A DNA stretch of 64,000 bases from Botrimarina colliarenosi (GCF_007859955.1 NZ_SJPR01000001.1:62001-126000); one strand, 5' to 3'. Positions 25,674 to 34,203 are shown, counted from the first letter of the stretch. Made by a program: numbers and translations. The notes: generated by a model not told the origin, from the letters alone.

Positions 25674-26135
25674 CTACGCCGATGGGGCGCCCCCCTCTCT
25701 GCGACCAACCGCAGGGGGCCTCTCGATTCGGGCCTGCATTGCGTTGAAGGCGTCGGCAAACTCCTGCCAGTAATCGCCGTCGCGAAAGCGGATGGGATCG
25801 ACATGTTCGCCCGCCGCGGCTGCACGCATCGCTTCTCGCAATCGAACCATCGGGCCGACGAAGCGGTTTGTAAACCGCATCAGGTCGAGCAGAACGACGG
25901 GCATGATAAGCGTCGCAACCACCGACGCGACCGCCATGCAGGCCAGCAGCGCCCGCAGCCTGTCGGGAGACTCCACGAGCGCCGCGACGCCGGGGGTGAC
26001 GAAGACCCATCCGATCACCGTCAGCATCCCAAACACGGCCACACTGAACGCCCAGTAACGGGCGGCCCGCAGGGCGATCCCGCCCTGCACGTGACGATCG
26101 ACGAAGTAGTGTTTGCGCAGGTGCTTCTTTGACAT
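25674..26135 (-). CDS. Two-helix membrane protein with HAMP-like segment
   Basis: 153 residues starting MSKKHLRKHYFVDRHVQGGIALRAARYW. Two membrane helices follow (about 30-50 and 65-88), then RFTNRFVGPMVRLREAMRAAAAGEHVDPIRFRDGDYWQEFADAFNAM, which resembles a HAMP linker. No output domain follows; the protein ends soon after. Stand-alone proteins of this form occur in planctomycetes near pilus-like genes. The function is unknown, and a membrane regulator of the Tad-like genes downstream is a weak guess. Confidence 0.72.
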   Translation of the reverse strand: MSKKHLRKHYFVDRHVQGGIALRAARYWAFSVAVFGMLTVIGWVFVTPGVAALVESPDRLRALLACMAVASVVATLIMPVVLLDLMRFTNRFVGPMVRLREAMRAAAAGEHVDPIRFRDGDYWQEFADAFNAMQARIERPPAVGRREGGAPSA

Positions 26136-26570
26136 GCGTGCCCCTGAGAGGATGTGGCCAACTCACCCCGCACGCAGCGGCGTCAAGCGTCGTGCGGGCG
26201 GTGAGCGGCCAACAAAAAGCCTAGCTCACAATCCGCCCGCAGGCCGGTCGCGGTTGTCCGCCATTCGAAGAACACCAGGACGGCTGAACGTCGTACCGAA
26301 AGATCACCGACCGAAGCCACATCCGTGTTGCAGCGGAGAGTTGGGGGTGCGACTGGCACGTCGAATGCAACGATACGAGCAACAAGCGGCCGTCGTCTTT
26401 CGATGGACGCCTGGAATCCAGTCTGTCCGTTCAACAACCACCCCAAGGATTCTTGGCGGTCAGGCGCCCACCCGGCCCGTTTGCATGGACGCAACGCAAG
26501 GGGTCATGACGACCCAGGGCGGGGCGCCTCGCCGCGAACAGCCCCTCTACCCTCTCTCCAAGGAACTATG
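26136..26570. other. Intergenic region of about 435 bases
   Basis: It lies between divergent genes, the HAMP-like protein on the minus strand and the small lipoprotein on the plus strand. Short frames exist on both strands, but their translations are not protein-like. AAGGA at 26560-26564 is the lipoprotein ribosome binding site. Nothing else is recognised. Confidence 0.5.
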
Positions 26571-26744
26571 ATGTCGCGCGCTTTCAAGTCCTGCTTCGCT
26601 CTCAGCCTGCTCGGTTTCGTCGGTCTCTTCGCGGGCTGTTCGAACAAGGAGAAAGTTGTTGATGTCGAGACTCCCAACCGCGACGTCGAGGTGACGCGTG
26701 ACACCGAGACCGGTGAGGTCGATATCGACGTGGAACGAGAGTGA
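26571..26744 (+). CDS. Small lipoprotein
   Basis: 57 residues with a clear lipoprotein signal: SRAFKSCFALSLLGFVGLFAGC, lipobox FAGC with Cys at residue 22. The mature part is about 35 residues, acidic, alternating Val/Asp/Glu/Thr (VVDVETPNRDVEVTRDTETG). The ATG at 26571 is six bases after AAGGA; an ATG at 26568 is too close to it. Its stop overlaps the GTG start of the PAP2 gene (GTGA at 26741-26744), so the two are coupled. The function is unknown. Similar short acidic lipoproteins are frequent in planctomycetes. Confidence 0.75.
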   Translation: MSRAFKSCFALSLLGFVGLFAGCSNKEKVVDVETPNRDVEVTRDTETGEVDIDVERE

Positions 26745-27499
26745 TCCCGACTCCGCCATCGACATCTAGCAAGCCGCTGTCCGAATCGTGGCGGTGGAAG
26801 CTCGCGGCGCTTGCCGCGGCTGCCGCCGTCGCCATCTTCGGATTTGTGCGCTTGGCCGAGGTCGTCGCACGCGGCGAACTGCGCGACTTCGACCAGGCGT
26901 TGCTCCTTTCCCTCCGTGAACCAGCGGACCCCTCGGACCCTATCGGCCCGCGGTGGGTCGAGGAGTCGATGCGCGACATGACGGCGTTGGGTGGCCTCGC
27001 GGTCTCGTCGCTCGTCACCGCTGGCTCAGTCGCGTGGCTAGTGATCTCTCAAAGGCGAGTCTTGGCGTTGTACGTCGCCTGCGCCGTGGTGAGCGGGATC
27101 GCGGTCTGTCTTGTTCTCAAGTCGACCTACGACCGACCCCGTCCCCAGCTCGCGCCGCACGGTTCGCACGTCTATACCAAGAGTTTTCCGAGCGGTCACA
27201 CGATGACCGCGGCGACGGTGTATCTCACCCTCGCCGCCTTACTCGCGCGGAGCGAGCCGAGGCGGGTCGCCCGTGTCTTTCTGTGGACCGTCGCGATCGG
27301 CGTCACCGCGATGGTGGGGATCAGCCGGGTCTACTTAGCGGTCCACTGGCCAACCGATGTGGCGGCTGGGGCGGCGTTGGGCGTCGGTTGGGCGATTCTC
27401 AGCGGGTGTGTCGCGCTGCTCCTGGCCCGCCTCCTCCGGCGGACGCCTTCCACCAAAGCGATCGCTGAGGGCCTTGAGGACGCCAACTCGCCTTCATGA
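26741..27499 (+). CDS. PAP2-family membrane phosphatase
   Basis: 252 residues with about six hydrophobic segments. The three phosphatase motifs are present in order: KSTYDRPRP (KxxxxxxRP), PSGHT (PSGH) and SRVYLAVHWPTD (SRxxxxxHxxxD). Members dephosphorylate phosphatidic acid, undecaprenyl diphosphate or phosphatidylglycerol phosphate at the membrane. An undecaprenyl-PP (BcrC-like) or PgpB-like role is possible but not decided. The start is GTG 26741, overlapping the lipoprotein stop. The arrangement implies co-expression with the lipoprotein. Confidence 0.92.
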   Translation: MIPTPPSTSSKPLSESWRWKLAALAAAAAVAIFGFVRLAEVVARGELRDFDQALLLSLREPADPSDPIGPRWVEESMRDMTALGGLAVSSLVTAGSVAWLVISQRRVLALYVACAVVSGIAVCLVLKSTYDRPRPQLAPHGSHVYTKSFPSGHTMTAATVYLTLAALLARSEPRRVARVFLWTVAIGVTAMVGISRVYLAVHWPTDVAAGAALGVGWAILSGCVALLLARLLRRTPSTKAIAEGLEDANSPS

Positions 27500-27742
27500 T
27501 CCCCGGCCGACGGCGGCGTCAACCGCTCTTTCGGCCAGACGCGGCGTCCGAATAGTTGGAAGGATCTCGGGCGCCCTCCCCGGGCCCGACGCCAACAAAT
27601 CGGTTTAAATCGATCGCTGAACGCGCAAGGGGCCAATAAATCGCCACCCCGGTTAGAACGAGCCCGATTGAGCGAACCCCGGGCGTGCGTCAGAATGGCC
27701 CCGTCGCCGAGCGGACCGACGTCCCCCCCGGCCCAACCCTTC

Positions 27743-27816
27743 GCGCCCGTAGCTCAGCTGGATAGAGCAGCGGACTTCTAATCCGCAGGTCGCTGGTTCG
27801 AGTCCAGCCGGGCGTG
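27743..27816 (+). tRNA. trnR: tRNA-Arg (anticodon UCU)
   Basis: A 74-nt cloverleaf. The acceptor strand GCGCCCG pairs with CGGGCGT (G-U at the first pair). The D-arm region is TAGCTCAGCTGGATAGAGCA. The anticodon arm is GCGGA-CTTCTAA-TCCGC with TCT at 27777-27779, and the T-arm is GCTGG-TTCGAGT-CCAGC. CCA is not encoded. It reads AGA. Confidence 0.97.
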
Positions 27817-27887
27817 CTTTGCTTTGCGGCGGCTTTGGGGGCGATTGGGGCCGCCCTGAGTGGCGGCTGTCGGCGCGTCAGGACTGT

Positions 27888-27927
27888 TATGTCGCGAACC
27901 GCTCTCGTATGTCGCGAACCGTTTTCG
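27888..27927. repeat. Tandem duplication of 20 nt downstream of the tRNA
   Basis: TATGTCGCGAACCGCTCTCG (27888-27907) is followed by TATGTCGCGAACCGTTTTCG (27908-27927). It lies between the tRNA and the 3' end of the FixJ-like regulator gene (stop at 27958). Confidence 0.88.
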
Positions 27928-27957
27928 AGGGCGGTCGGAGGAGAGGGTGGGGGCTTC

Positions 27958-28656
27958 TCATGACATCGAAGGCCGCTCTCGCACCGAATTCGCTTGCCGC
28001 AGCAGTTTCAGCTCGGTCGCCTTGACGGCTAGTTCCGCCGGCGTCGCGACGCCGTACTTGTGGTAAATCCGCGCGCGGAAGTTCTCGACGCTCCGGATCG
28101 AGACATCGAGCGACTTGGCGATCGCCTTGTTGGGGAGCCCGTTCAGGAGCTGACCGAGGATCTTCGTCTCCCGTTCCGTCAGCGCGTCGTGAGCCACTTG
28201 CAACTGGCGGATCCGTAGGGCCCGTTCGTGCTTGACATCGTCGGCGGCGACCGCGTTGGCGACCTCCAAGAGCAAGTGCTCACAAGAAGTCGGCTTCTTG
28301 ATGACCGAGAACGCGCCCGCCTTCATCGCGGTTACCGCGGTGGCGACGTCTACCGAGTCACTGCAGAAGAGGAGCGTGTAGGGATCGTCGCTGGCCGCTA
28401 ATTGGCATAGCAGTTCCAAGCCGCTAGGTCCTTCGTCAAACGACAACTCGCTGAGCACACAGCAGGGGCGTTGAACGACAGCGCGATTCTGTAGAAACTC
28501 TTTAGCGGTCGTGAAGCCTTGTGTCGCGTAGCCTTCTCGACGAAGAACGGTGACCAAGGCGTCGCGACTCTCTGCGACCGAGTCGAGCACGTAGACGTGT
28601 CGAAGACGAGAGCGGCCAGGCTGAGCTGAAACCTCGCTTCTGCTGTGATGACGCAT
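27958..28656 (-). CDS. FixJ/NarL-type response regulator with a degenerate receiver (Asp replaced by Glu)
   Basis: 232 residues from ATG 28656, with AGGA eight bases upstream; longer frames exist but carry no signal. The receiver domain (about 18-135) is atypical. The phospho-acceptor position is Glu70 (CVLSELSFDEGPSG, where FixJ has the Asp before the PxxSG loop), and the acidic pair is weakened to LDSV. The Thr/Ser position is SDS and the Lys is in VIKKP. A normal LuxR-type HTH follows (LTERETKILGQLLNGLPNKAIAKSLDVSIRSVENFRARIYHKYG). Glu at this site may mimic phosphorylation, so the protein may be constitutively active or controlled otherwise. Its 365-base leader contains hairpins and an attenuator-like terminator downstream of the ANTAR gene. 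Confidence 0.85.
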   Translation of the reverse strand: MRHHSRSEVSAQPGRSRLRHVYVLDSVAESRDALVTVLRREGYATQGFTTAKEFLQNRAVVQRPCCVLSELSFDEGPSGLELLCQLAASDDPYTLLFCSDSVDVATAVTAMKAGAFSVIKKPTSCEHLLLEVANAVAADDVKHERALRIRQLQVAHDALTERETKILGQLLNGLPNKAIAKSLDVSIRSVENFRARIYHKYGVATPAELAVKATELKLLRQANSVRERPSMS

Positions 28657-28783
28657 TCGGCATTCCTTAGGCGCGACGCCTGCCTGCTGCCATCGCCTGG
28701 GGGCTCGGCGGCAAATTGCAGCGGCACGCAGCGACCACGGGTCGCCGCTAGCACTATTGCGCAGGGCAGATGTCAAAGGTTGT

Positions 28784-28816
28784 TGAAAAGCGCGAGTGAG
28801 AGTCACTCACGCGCTT
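28784..28816 (-). terminator. Intrinsic terminator / attenuator in the leader
   Basis: On the minus strand AAGCGCG-TG-AGTGA pairs with TCACTCGCGCTT around a CTC loop, followed by a T-tract TTTTC. It lies 128 bases upstream of the FixJ-like start and about 205 bases downstream of the ANTAR stop. Confidence 0.6.
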
Positions 28817-28955
28817 GCGGGCGTCATCACCCGCAATTCATGGCGCCCGCCGTAGGCGCCGAGACCGCTCACCGTTCATCGGGAGCGTTACGGTAGACTA
28901 CTATCTATTCGAGGGTAGTCAACTGCTTTAGTCATCGTCTTGTTTCTCTGAAAAC

Positions 28956-28970
28956 GACAGACGATCTGTC
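28956..28970 (-). other. Perfect dyad GACAGA-CGA-TCTGTC
   Basis: A 6-bp perfect dyad with 3-nt spacer that becomes a 9-bp hairpin on the minus strand with flanking A-U and G-U pairs, followed by TTTTC. It may be a terminator for the ANTAR gene, an operator or part of the leader. Confidence 0.4.
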
Positions 28971-29021
28971 ATTGTGCCTCTCAACGGAGTGCTATCGTGG
29001 CGCCTGGGGGGGGTGGGCGGA

Positions 29022-29612
29022 TTACGGCTGATCGAATGCGTCGCCGACTTCAATAATCGACTGTGCGATTGCAACGATTTTCCTGTTCTTAATGCTCGCC
29101 AGATCCTGCAGACGTCGGTGGGCTTCGTGCTCGGTCAAACCGGTCCGTTGCATCAGCACGCCCTTCGCCCGTTCGATCAACTTTCTTTCGGCGAGGCTCC
29201 GTTGCAGCTCGTCCGTCTGAAGCAGCAGCGCATTGAGCTCACGAAAACGTTGCGAGGAGATCTCGATATTGGCCCTGAGGTTGGTCGCGTTGATCGGCTT
29301 GACGAGGTACGACATGACGTTGCCGTCCTTCGCGCGTTCAATGAACGTCGGATCGTGGTGACCGGAGACCACAATGATGGGCGTGAGGCTCACCGCCTGG
29401 ATTCGTTTCGCCGCCTCAAGACCGTCCATGTCGGGCATGGAGATGTCGGTGATCACCAGGTCGGGAAGATGCTCCGCGCAGAGAGAGATGAGCTCTTGAC
29501 CCGTTTGCGCCGTCGCCACGACCCGATGCCCCATCTCCGTCAGGTAGACGACGATCTCTTCGACCAGCAGCGGCTCGTCATCGGCGACGACAATTCGCAA
29601 CGAATTCGGCAT
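29022..29612 (-). CDS. ANTAR-domain response regulator
   Basis: 196 residues. The receiver domain (about 5-118) is complete: acidic pair in VVADDEP, phospho-acceptor Asp56 in LVITDISMPDMDG, Ser/Thr in VVSG and Lys in LVKPI. The C-terminal helical ANTAR domain (about 130-185) reads ERKLIERAKGVLMQRTGLTEHEAHRRLQDLA, a typical RNA-binding antiterminator sequence (AmiR/NasR/EutV type). When phosphorylated such proteins dimerise and bind hairpin pairs in nascent RNA to stop termination. A kinase of the hybrid type lies next upstream, separated by 457 bases; no HisKA_2-type kinase is beside it. The likely RNA target is the leader just downstream (28657-29021). Confidence 0.93.
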   Translation of the reverse strand: MPNSLRIVVADDEPLLVEEIVVYLTEMGHRVVATAQTGQELISLCAEHLPDLVITDISMPDMDGLEAAKRIQAVSLTPIIVVSGHHDPTFIERAKDGNVMSYLVKPINATNLRANIEISSQRFRELNALLLQTDELQRSLAERKLIERAKGVLMQRTGLTEHEAHRRLQDLASIKNRKIVAIAQSIIEVGDAFDQP

Positions 29613-30069
29613 CGGGACCGATGGGAGGTGGAACGAACGATGTTAGGAAAAGCAACCGGAGAACGTCGTCGGACCAACGCGGATTATACCCCGACTCACC
29701 ATCGCAACCCCAGGTTAGAAAGACGCCGGTTGGGAATGCTGACTCGAACAACCTGACGAGCAATGCCGTCGTGGGCGACTAGCCACCCAAACCGATATCG
29801 CCGGTCTGTTCTTGCCAGCCCCGCCAGGGTCCTTGTGTACGAGAAGGTCGGATTCACGGTGAGGGGACCTCGTCGGCTCATCGAGTGGCCGACGTACGCC
29901 GCCTCAAGACTGCCTTATCGGCTTCCGGGACGGGCTGATCAACTGGGATATTCCTAGGGGGACGCGGATGATCGATCCGCTCAGTGATGTGGCGGGCCTA
30001 TATTGTTAAGTTCCTTGTCAGAGTCTCGGTGTTCGGGTCGCCTCCATCGGTCTGTCGGCCTGCGATTCT
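29613..30069. other. Intergenic region of about 457 bases, with possible gene remnant
   Basis: Between the ANTAR gene and the hybrid kinase, both on the minus strand. The GNAT-like fragment at 29763-29957 is the only coding-like content. Base composition looks lower in GC than the flanking genes. No terminator with a clear T-tract is seen. Confidence 0.5.
29763..29957 (+). pseudogene. Possible remnant of a GNAT acetyltransferase
   Basis: A 64-residue open frame contains ARVLVYEKVGFTVRGPRR. This closely matches the end of the GNAT fold, where 'A..LYEK.GF...G..R' is the usual form. The conserved acetyl-CoA-binding part upstream is missing and the frame is short, so this would be a decayed fragment. 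A chance match is possible, given the short length. Confidence 0.35.
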
Positions 30070-33000
30070 CTAATTCGAGGTGTCGGGATTCGGTCTTGGC
30101 AACTTGAAACGGCCATGCAAGAAGTCGATTAGCTCTTCTTGAAGCCGGTGGGTTTCTTTGCGGAGTTTTTCGACCTCAAGGCCAATGTTCAAGTCGCCAT
30201 CCCGGATCGTGTTCTCGATGTGGAACGCAACATGGTCGGCCACCGCAGCGTCAAACAGACGGTAGTGGTTCTTCAGTCCCTGCGCGCATTTCAGCAGCGA
30301 GTCGGCATGGCCGCGCTCCATCGCTTCGAGCAGGCTTTCGAGAAGGTCGTCGGTTTCGTGGACGCTGATTTCAGCCAACTTCTTGAGGAGCGCGACATCG
30401 CCATTGGCGGACTCAAGGGCGACGGACCAATCGACGATGACCGATCGCCGGGATGGCTGCGCCGAAGCGTTGGGCGGACCTTCGGGGGGGGGCGGACCGG
30501 ATAGTGTCGCGACGACGCCACCGATTCCTCGCAGGGCGTTGATCAAATCGTGCTGTTGAAATGGCTTGGAGAGGTAGCCGTCCATTCCGGCTTGCAGGCA
30601 GCGATCGCGGTCGCCTTTCATCGCGTGGGCCGTGATGGCGATGATCGGCGTGTGTTCGCCGTACTCCTGCTCGAGCCGTCGGATGTGTCGAGTCGCTTCG
30701 ATGCCATCTACTTCAGGCATTTGCACATCCATGAGGACGAGGTCGGGACGTTCGTTGCTCCAGAATTGAACGGCCTCTCGCCCGTTGCTCGCTACATCGA
30801 CTCGGTAACCCTGTTGCGTGAGCATGTCAGCAATCAGGGTTCGATTGGCGCGGCTGTCTTCGGCAAGAAGGATGCGGAGCGCCGAGGGGGCGTCGACGGA
30901 GGGCGCAGACGACTCGGATTCTAAGGACGGCCTTTCGACGCAGTAGCACAATTCAGCGGCGAGGGCGATCATGACCGACTCATACAACGCCCGCTCGTCA
31001 ATCGGCTTCACGAGGAACCCGGCGAGGCGTCCATCGAAGGCGTGCGAGGCCTCGTCGTCACGTTCGGATGAGCCCAGCACGATCACCGGGGTAGTGAGGT
31101 GGCCGACTTCAGCGGCGAGAGGTTGCGTGTCCTTGCTGTCACCAACGGTTGGCGTGTGCTCATTAACCACGAGCAACTGGTAGGGGGCGCCGTTCGACTC
31201 GGCGACGCTCATTCTTGTGACCGCTTCGTCGGCGTTCGTTGCGGAATCGGGCTCCATGCCCCAGGATCGCAGCGCTTCGGAGACCTGGTCGCGGCATCCC
31301 TCGTCACCTTCGATGACGAGGACGCGCCGCCCGTTGAGCGACAGCTGCGGCCGGCGATCGGTCTTCTCGAGTTGATCCGTCGCCGTCCTCAGCCGCGCCG
31401 TGAAATGGAAGGTGGAGCCGCGACCCTCCTCGCTCTCGAACCAGAGGCGTCCCCCCATCATGGCGACCAACCTCGACGAGATCGCCAGACCCAACCCGGT
31501 CCCGCCGAACTTCCGCGAGGTCGAGGCGTCGGCTTGCTCGAACGCCTCAAAGATCGCCTCCGACTTATCGGGGGGGATTCCGATGCCCGTGTCGTGCACC
31601 GCGAAATGCAAGAGGATCTCGCCCTCCACTCGGTCAGCAGTGGGCTCTGCTTCTCGTTGCACCGTCAGCCAGACGTCCCCCTTCTCGGTGAACTTGAGGG
31701 CGTTCCCTAGCAGGTTCACGATCACCTGCCGGAGACGGCTGGGGTCGCCCTTCAGCGCGGTCGGCACGTCGGGGTCAATTTCGTACGACAGATCTAAGCC
31801 CTTAGCGTCCGCCTTGAGACCGAGCGCCTTCACGACGCCGCCGACAAGTTCATGGTGGTCGAAGTCGGCGTGCTCGAGCCGCAACTGGCCCGCCTCGATC
31901 CGGGAGAAATCGAGGATGTCGTTGATCACGTTGAGAAGCGAATCGGACGACTCGAGGATAATCTCGGTGTACTCTTGCTGCTTCTTACCGAGTTCGGTTC
32001 GCAGCAGCAGCTCGGAGGCCCCCATGACGGCGGCCATCGGGGTTCGGATCTCGTGGCTCATATTGGCGAGGAACGAGCTCTTCGCGCGGTTGGCGCTCTC
32101 CGCGGCTTCCTTCGCGGTCGTCAACTCGCCGAGCGCTGAACTAAGTTCCGTCGTCCGCTCGGCGACCCGTTGCTCCAGCGATTCGTTAACGCGCTTCAGC
32201 TGCTCTTCGGCCTCTTTGCGGAGCGTGATGTCCGCGATCGTGCTGAGAACGAAAACGCCGTCGCTCATCCGGACAGGACTCAACCCGATTTCCACAGCGA
32301 CTTCGGAGCCATCCTTGCGAAGCCCATAAAGGTCTCTCCCAGCGCCCATTTGGCGGGGCTTGGCGTTGGCGAGATAGCCCGCCCTGAGCGTGGCGTGGTC
32401 GGTCCGGAGGCGTTCGGGCAGGAGCCTCTCGATGGAGGCGCCGATCATCTCCTCGCGGTGGTATCCGAACAGGCTCTCTGCGGCGGCGTTCCACAGCACG
32501 ACCAACCCGTTCGAGTCGGTCATGACAATGGCGGTGGGGGCCGCTTCGACCGTGGTGCGGAACCGTTCCTCATAGCGATCACGTTCCTTCTCGGCGGCAA
32601 GGCGCCTCGTGATGTCGCGGGCGATCTTCGAGACGCCCTTTAGATGTCCCTCTTCATCCTGGATGGGTGAGACAGAAATCGAGACGTCGATGAGAGCGCC
32701 CGATTTGTGCAACCGCTGGGACTCGTGGTAATCGACCCCTTCGCCGCTCTGTACGGAATCAAGCAGCATGCTGACGTCACCCCAGAACGCGGGAGGCGAC
32801 AGCATCGACACGTGGCGGCCAACGACCTCGTCGCTCGCGTACCCGAAGAGCCGCTCGGCGCCGTCGTTCCAACTGACAATGACGCCATCGAGGTCGGTGC
32901 TGTAAATGGCGTCGCCCGACGAGGTGATGATCGCGGCTAAGCCTTGCATCTCGTTCTCGGCGCGCCGTCGCTCTTCAATCTCGCGCTTCAACGATACCGT

Positions 33001-34203
33001 TGTGTCGTTGACTTTCTGCCGCATTCGCTCGAAGGCGCGGGCCAGGACGCCAATCTCGCCCGACGCGGAGGTGGGGGCTTCCCTCGGCGAGTCGGCAGTG
33101 AACTCGTCGACGGCGAGCGTCATCTGCTCAAGCGGCTTGGTCAATGTCCGCGAGGCAATGACCGCTAAGGCCGCCGCACAGAGCGCCGCGCACATCCCTG
33201 CGACGAGGCTTGACCAGCCGGCCGCTTTCGAGACCTCGTTAATCGCCCCGCGTGAGACCGTCTCGATAATGTAGACCGTATTGCGATCACTTAGTGCGAT
33301 CGAGCGGACGGCCGCGTAGTGGCTCTCTTGGTTGCGGTCGGTCGTCCAGGCATCGGGGACGCTTGCGCCAGTCGGCGTCGAAGAGATGATCGCCGCCGCA
33401 AGCTCAGGGAAATCTTCCTGCAAGCGGTGAGACGTCCGCAGATCGGCGCCAAACTCCTTCGCTTCGTCGGGGTTCGCTAAGTAATTGCCGACTTCATCGA
33501 CCGCATAGACGGCTCGATGCTCGTTGTTCGCTTCCCGTAATCGTTGGAGCGCTGGCGCCGCATTGATGTTTAGGACGATCGCCCCGAAAAACTCGCCGCC
33601 CCTCGTGCGCACGGGGGTGGCGGCGCGTAGCACCGGCTGGTGTGGCGACTCGATCTGGCCATGCTCTCGGTTGAGATTGATCGAACTCAGCAAGACTTCG
33701 CCTACGGGCGCCATCGTCGCCCTAACGAAGTAGTCACGACTCCCTTTTTGCTGGAGCTCATCAACCGCAACGTTCTCGACAGCCCCCCCCTCGCTCGACC
33801 GATTGACCCGGACCAACTCTCGGCCGCCGTCCGCTACGCCAATGAGACGGAGCTGTGAGTAGAACGGTTTAGCGTTCACGACGGAGTGAAAGAGGCCTTG
33901 TACTTCGGACCGCAGCGTCTCGACCGACTCCGCGGACTGCTCAGGCCCCCGATCGGTGTCGCCGCGGGCGCTGACGAACTGGGCGATCGCGGGCGCGCCA
34001 CGCACCGCCGCGATGTCTTCGGTGGCGCTGCGAATCGTCGCCTCCAGGTCGGCGGCGAGCAGCGACGCATGAGCGCTGATCTGGGCGACTTCGCCAGGGA
34101 CCACAACCGACTCGAGGCTCCGCCGAACTAGCAGCGCTTGGACCGCGGCGGTCGCCAGCGCGACGAGCATCATGGCGAAGACAAGTCGAGTCGAAAGCTT
34201 CAT
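30070..34203 (-). CDS. Hybrid sensor histidine kinase, dCache-HAMP-PAS-PAS-HisKA-HATPase-REC-REC-Hpt
   Basis: 1377 residues from ATG 34203; longer forms add a non-protein-like stretch. Order: TM1 (7-27), a periplasmic Cache-like sensor (30-325), TM2 (about 326-348), HAMP (349-400), two PAS domains (about 418-530 and 544-660), HisKA with SHEIRTPM (His717), HATPase_c with NLLGNALKF, DTGIGIP and GGTGLGL, REC1 (958-1068), REC2 (about 1105-1225) and an Hpt-like domain (about 1270-1370). REC1 has Asn1014 in place of the phospho-acceptor Asp. REC2 is intact with Asp1159 (LVLMDVQMPEVDG). The Hpt-like domain reads AQGLKN where AHTLKG is expected (Gln1308), so it cannot pass phosphate. Output beyond REC2 must therefore use another Hpt or none. 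Neighbours are two regulators and CsrA. Confidence 0.93.
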   Translation of the reverse strand: MKLSTRLVFAMMLVALATAAVQALLVRRSLESVVVPGEVAQISAHASLLAADLEATIRSATEDIAAVRGAPAIAQFVSARGDTDRGPEQSAESVETLRSEVQGLFHSVVNAKPFYSQLRLIGVADGGRELVRVNRSSEGGAVENVAVDELQQKGSRDYFVRATMAPVGEVLLSSINLNREHGQIESPHQPVLRAATPVRTRGGEFFGAIVLNINAAPALQRLREANNEHRAVYAVDEVGNYLANPDEAKEFGADLRTSHRLQEDFPELAAAIISSTPTGASVPDAWTTDRNQESHYAAVRSIALSDRNTVYIIETVSRGAINEVSKAAGWSSLVAGMCAALCAAALAVIASRTLTKPLEQMTLAVDEFTADSPREAPTSASGEIGVLARAFERMRQKVNDTTVSLKREIEERRRAENEMQGLAAIITSSGDAIYSTDLDGVIVSWNDGAERLFGYASDEVVGRHVSMLSPPAFWGDVSMLLDSVQSGEGVDYHESQRLHKSGALIDVSISVSPIQDEEGHLKGVSKIARDITRRLAAEKERDRYEERFRTTVEAAPTAIVMTDSNGLVVLWNAAAESLFGYHREEMIGASIERLLPERLRTDHATLRAGYLANAKPRQMGAGRDLYGLRKDGSEVAVEIGLSPVRMSDGVFVLSTIADITLRKEAEEQLKRVNESLEQRVAERTTELSSALGELTTAKEAAESANRAKSSFLANMSHEIRTPMAAVMGASELLLRTELGKKQQEYTEIILESSDSLLNVINDILDFSRIEAGQLRLEHADFDHHELVGGVVKALGLKADAKGLDLSYEIDPDVPTALKGDPSRLRQVIVNLLGNALKFTEKGDVWLTVQREAEPTADRVEGEILLHFAVHDTGIGIPPDKSEAIFEAFEQADASTSRKFGGTGLGLAISSRLVAMMGGRLWFESEEGRGSTFHFTARLRTATDQLEKTDRRPQLSLNGRRVLVIEGDEGCRDQVSEALRSWGMEPDSATNADEAVTRMSVAESNGAPYQLLVVNEHTPTVGDSKDTQPLAAEVGHLTTPVIVLGSSERDDEASHAFDGRLAGFLVKPIDERALYESVMIALAAELCYCVERPSLESESSAPSVDAPSALRILLAEDSRANRTLIADMLTQQGYRVDVASNGREAVQFWSNERPDLVLMDVQMPEVDGIEATRHIRRLEQEYGEHTPIIAITAHAMKGDRDRCLQAGMDGYLSKPFQQHDLINALRGIGGVVATLSGPPPPEGPPNASAQPSRRSVIVDWSVALESANGDVALLKKLAEISVHETDDLLESLLEAMERGHADSLLKCAQGLKNHYRLFDAAVADHVAFHIENTIRDGDLNIGLEVEKLRKETHRLQEELIDFLHGRFKLPRPNPDTSN

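Larger units (their letters stand above)
28657..29021 (-). promoter_or_regulatory. Hairpin-rich leader between the ANTAR gene and the FixJ-like gene
   Basis: Read on the minus strand, the region contains in order: a stem GACAGA/TCTGTC (28956-28970, extended by A-U pairs and followed by TTTTC), a stem GACTAC/GTAGTC (28896-28920), CGCTC.../GAGCG, GGCGCC/GGCGCC, TTGCGGG/CCCGCAA (28815-28836) and then an intrinsic terminator (28784-28816). Several stems end in short loops. The last two overlap by two bases. ANTAR regulators bind paired short hairpins in RNA leaders to prevent termination. The published hexaloop rule (A1, G4) is not clearly met here. Confidence 0.45.

Noticed and set aside
26183..26494. 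Minus-strand 103-codon frame in the gap before the lipoprotein
   Set aside because: No ribosome binding site, no motif and unusual composition.
28815..28836. Hairpin as a confident ANTAR target
   Set aside because: The loop does not meet the A1/G4 hexaloop rule, so it is reported only as a candidate within the leader.
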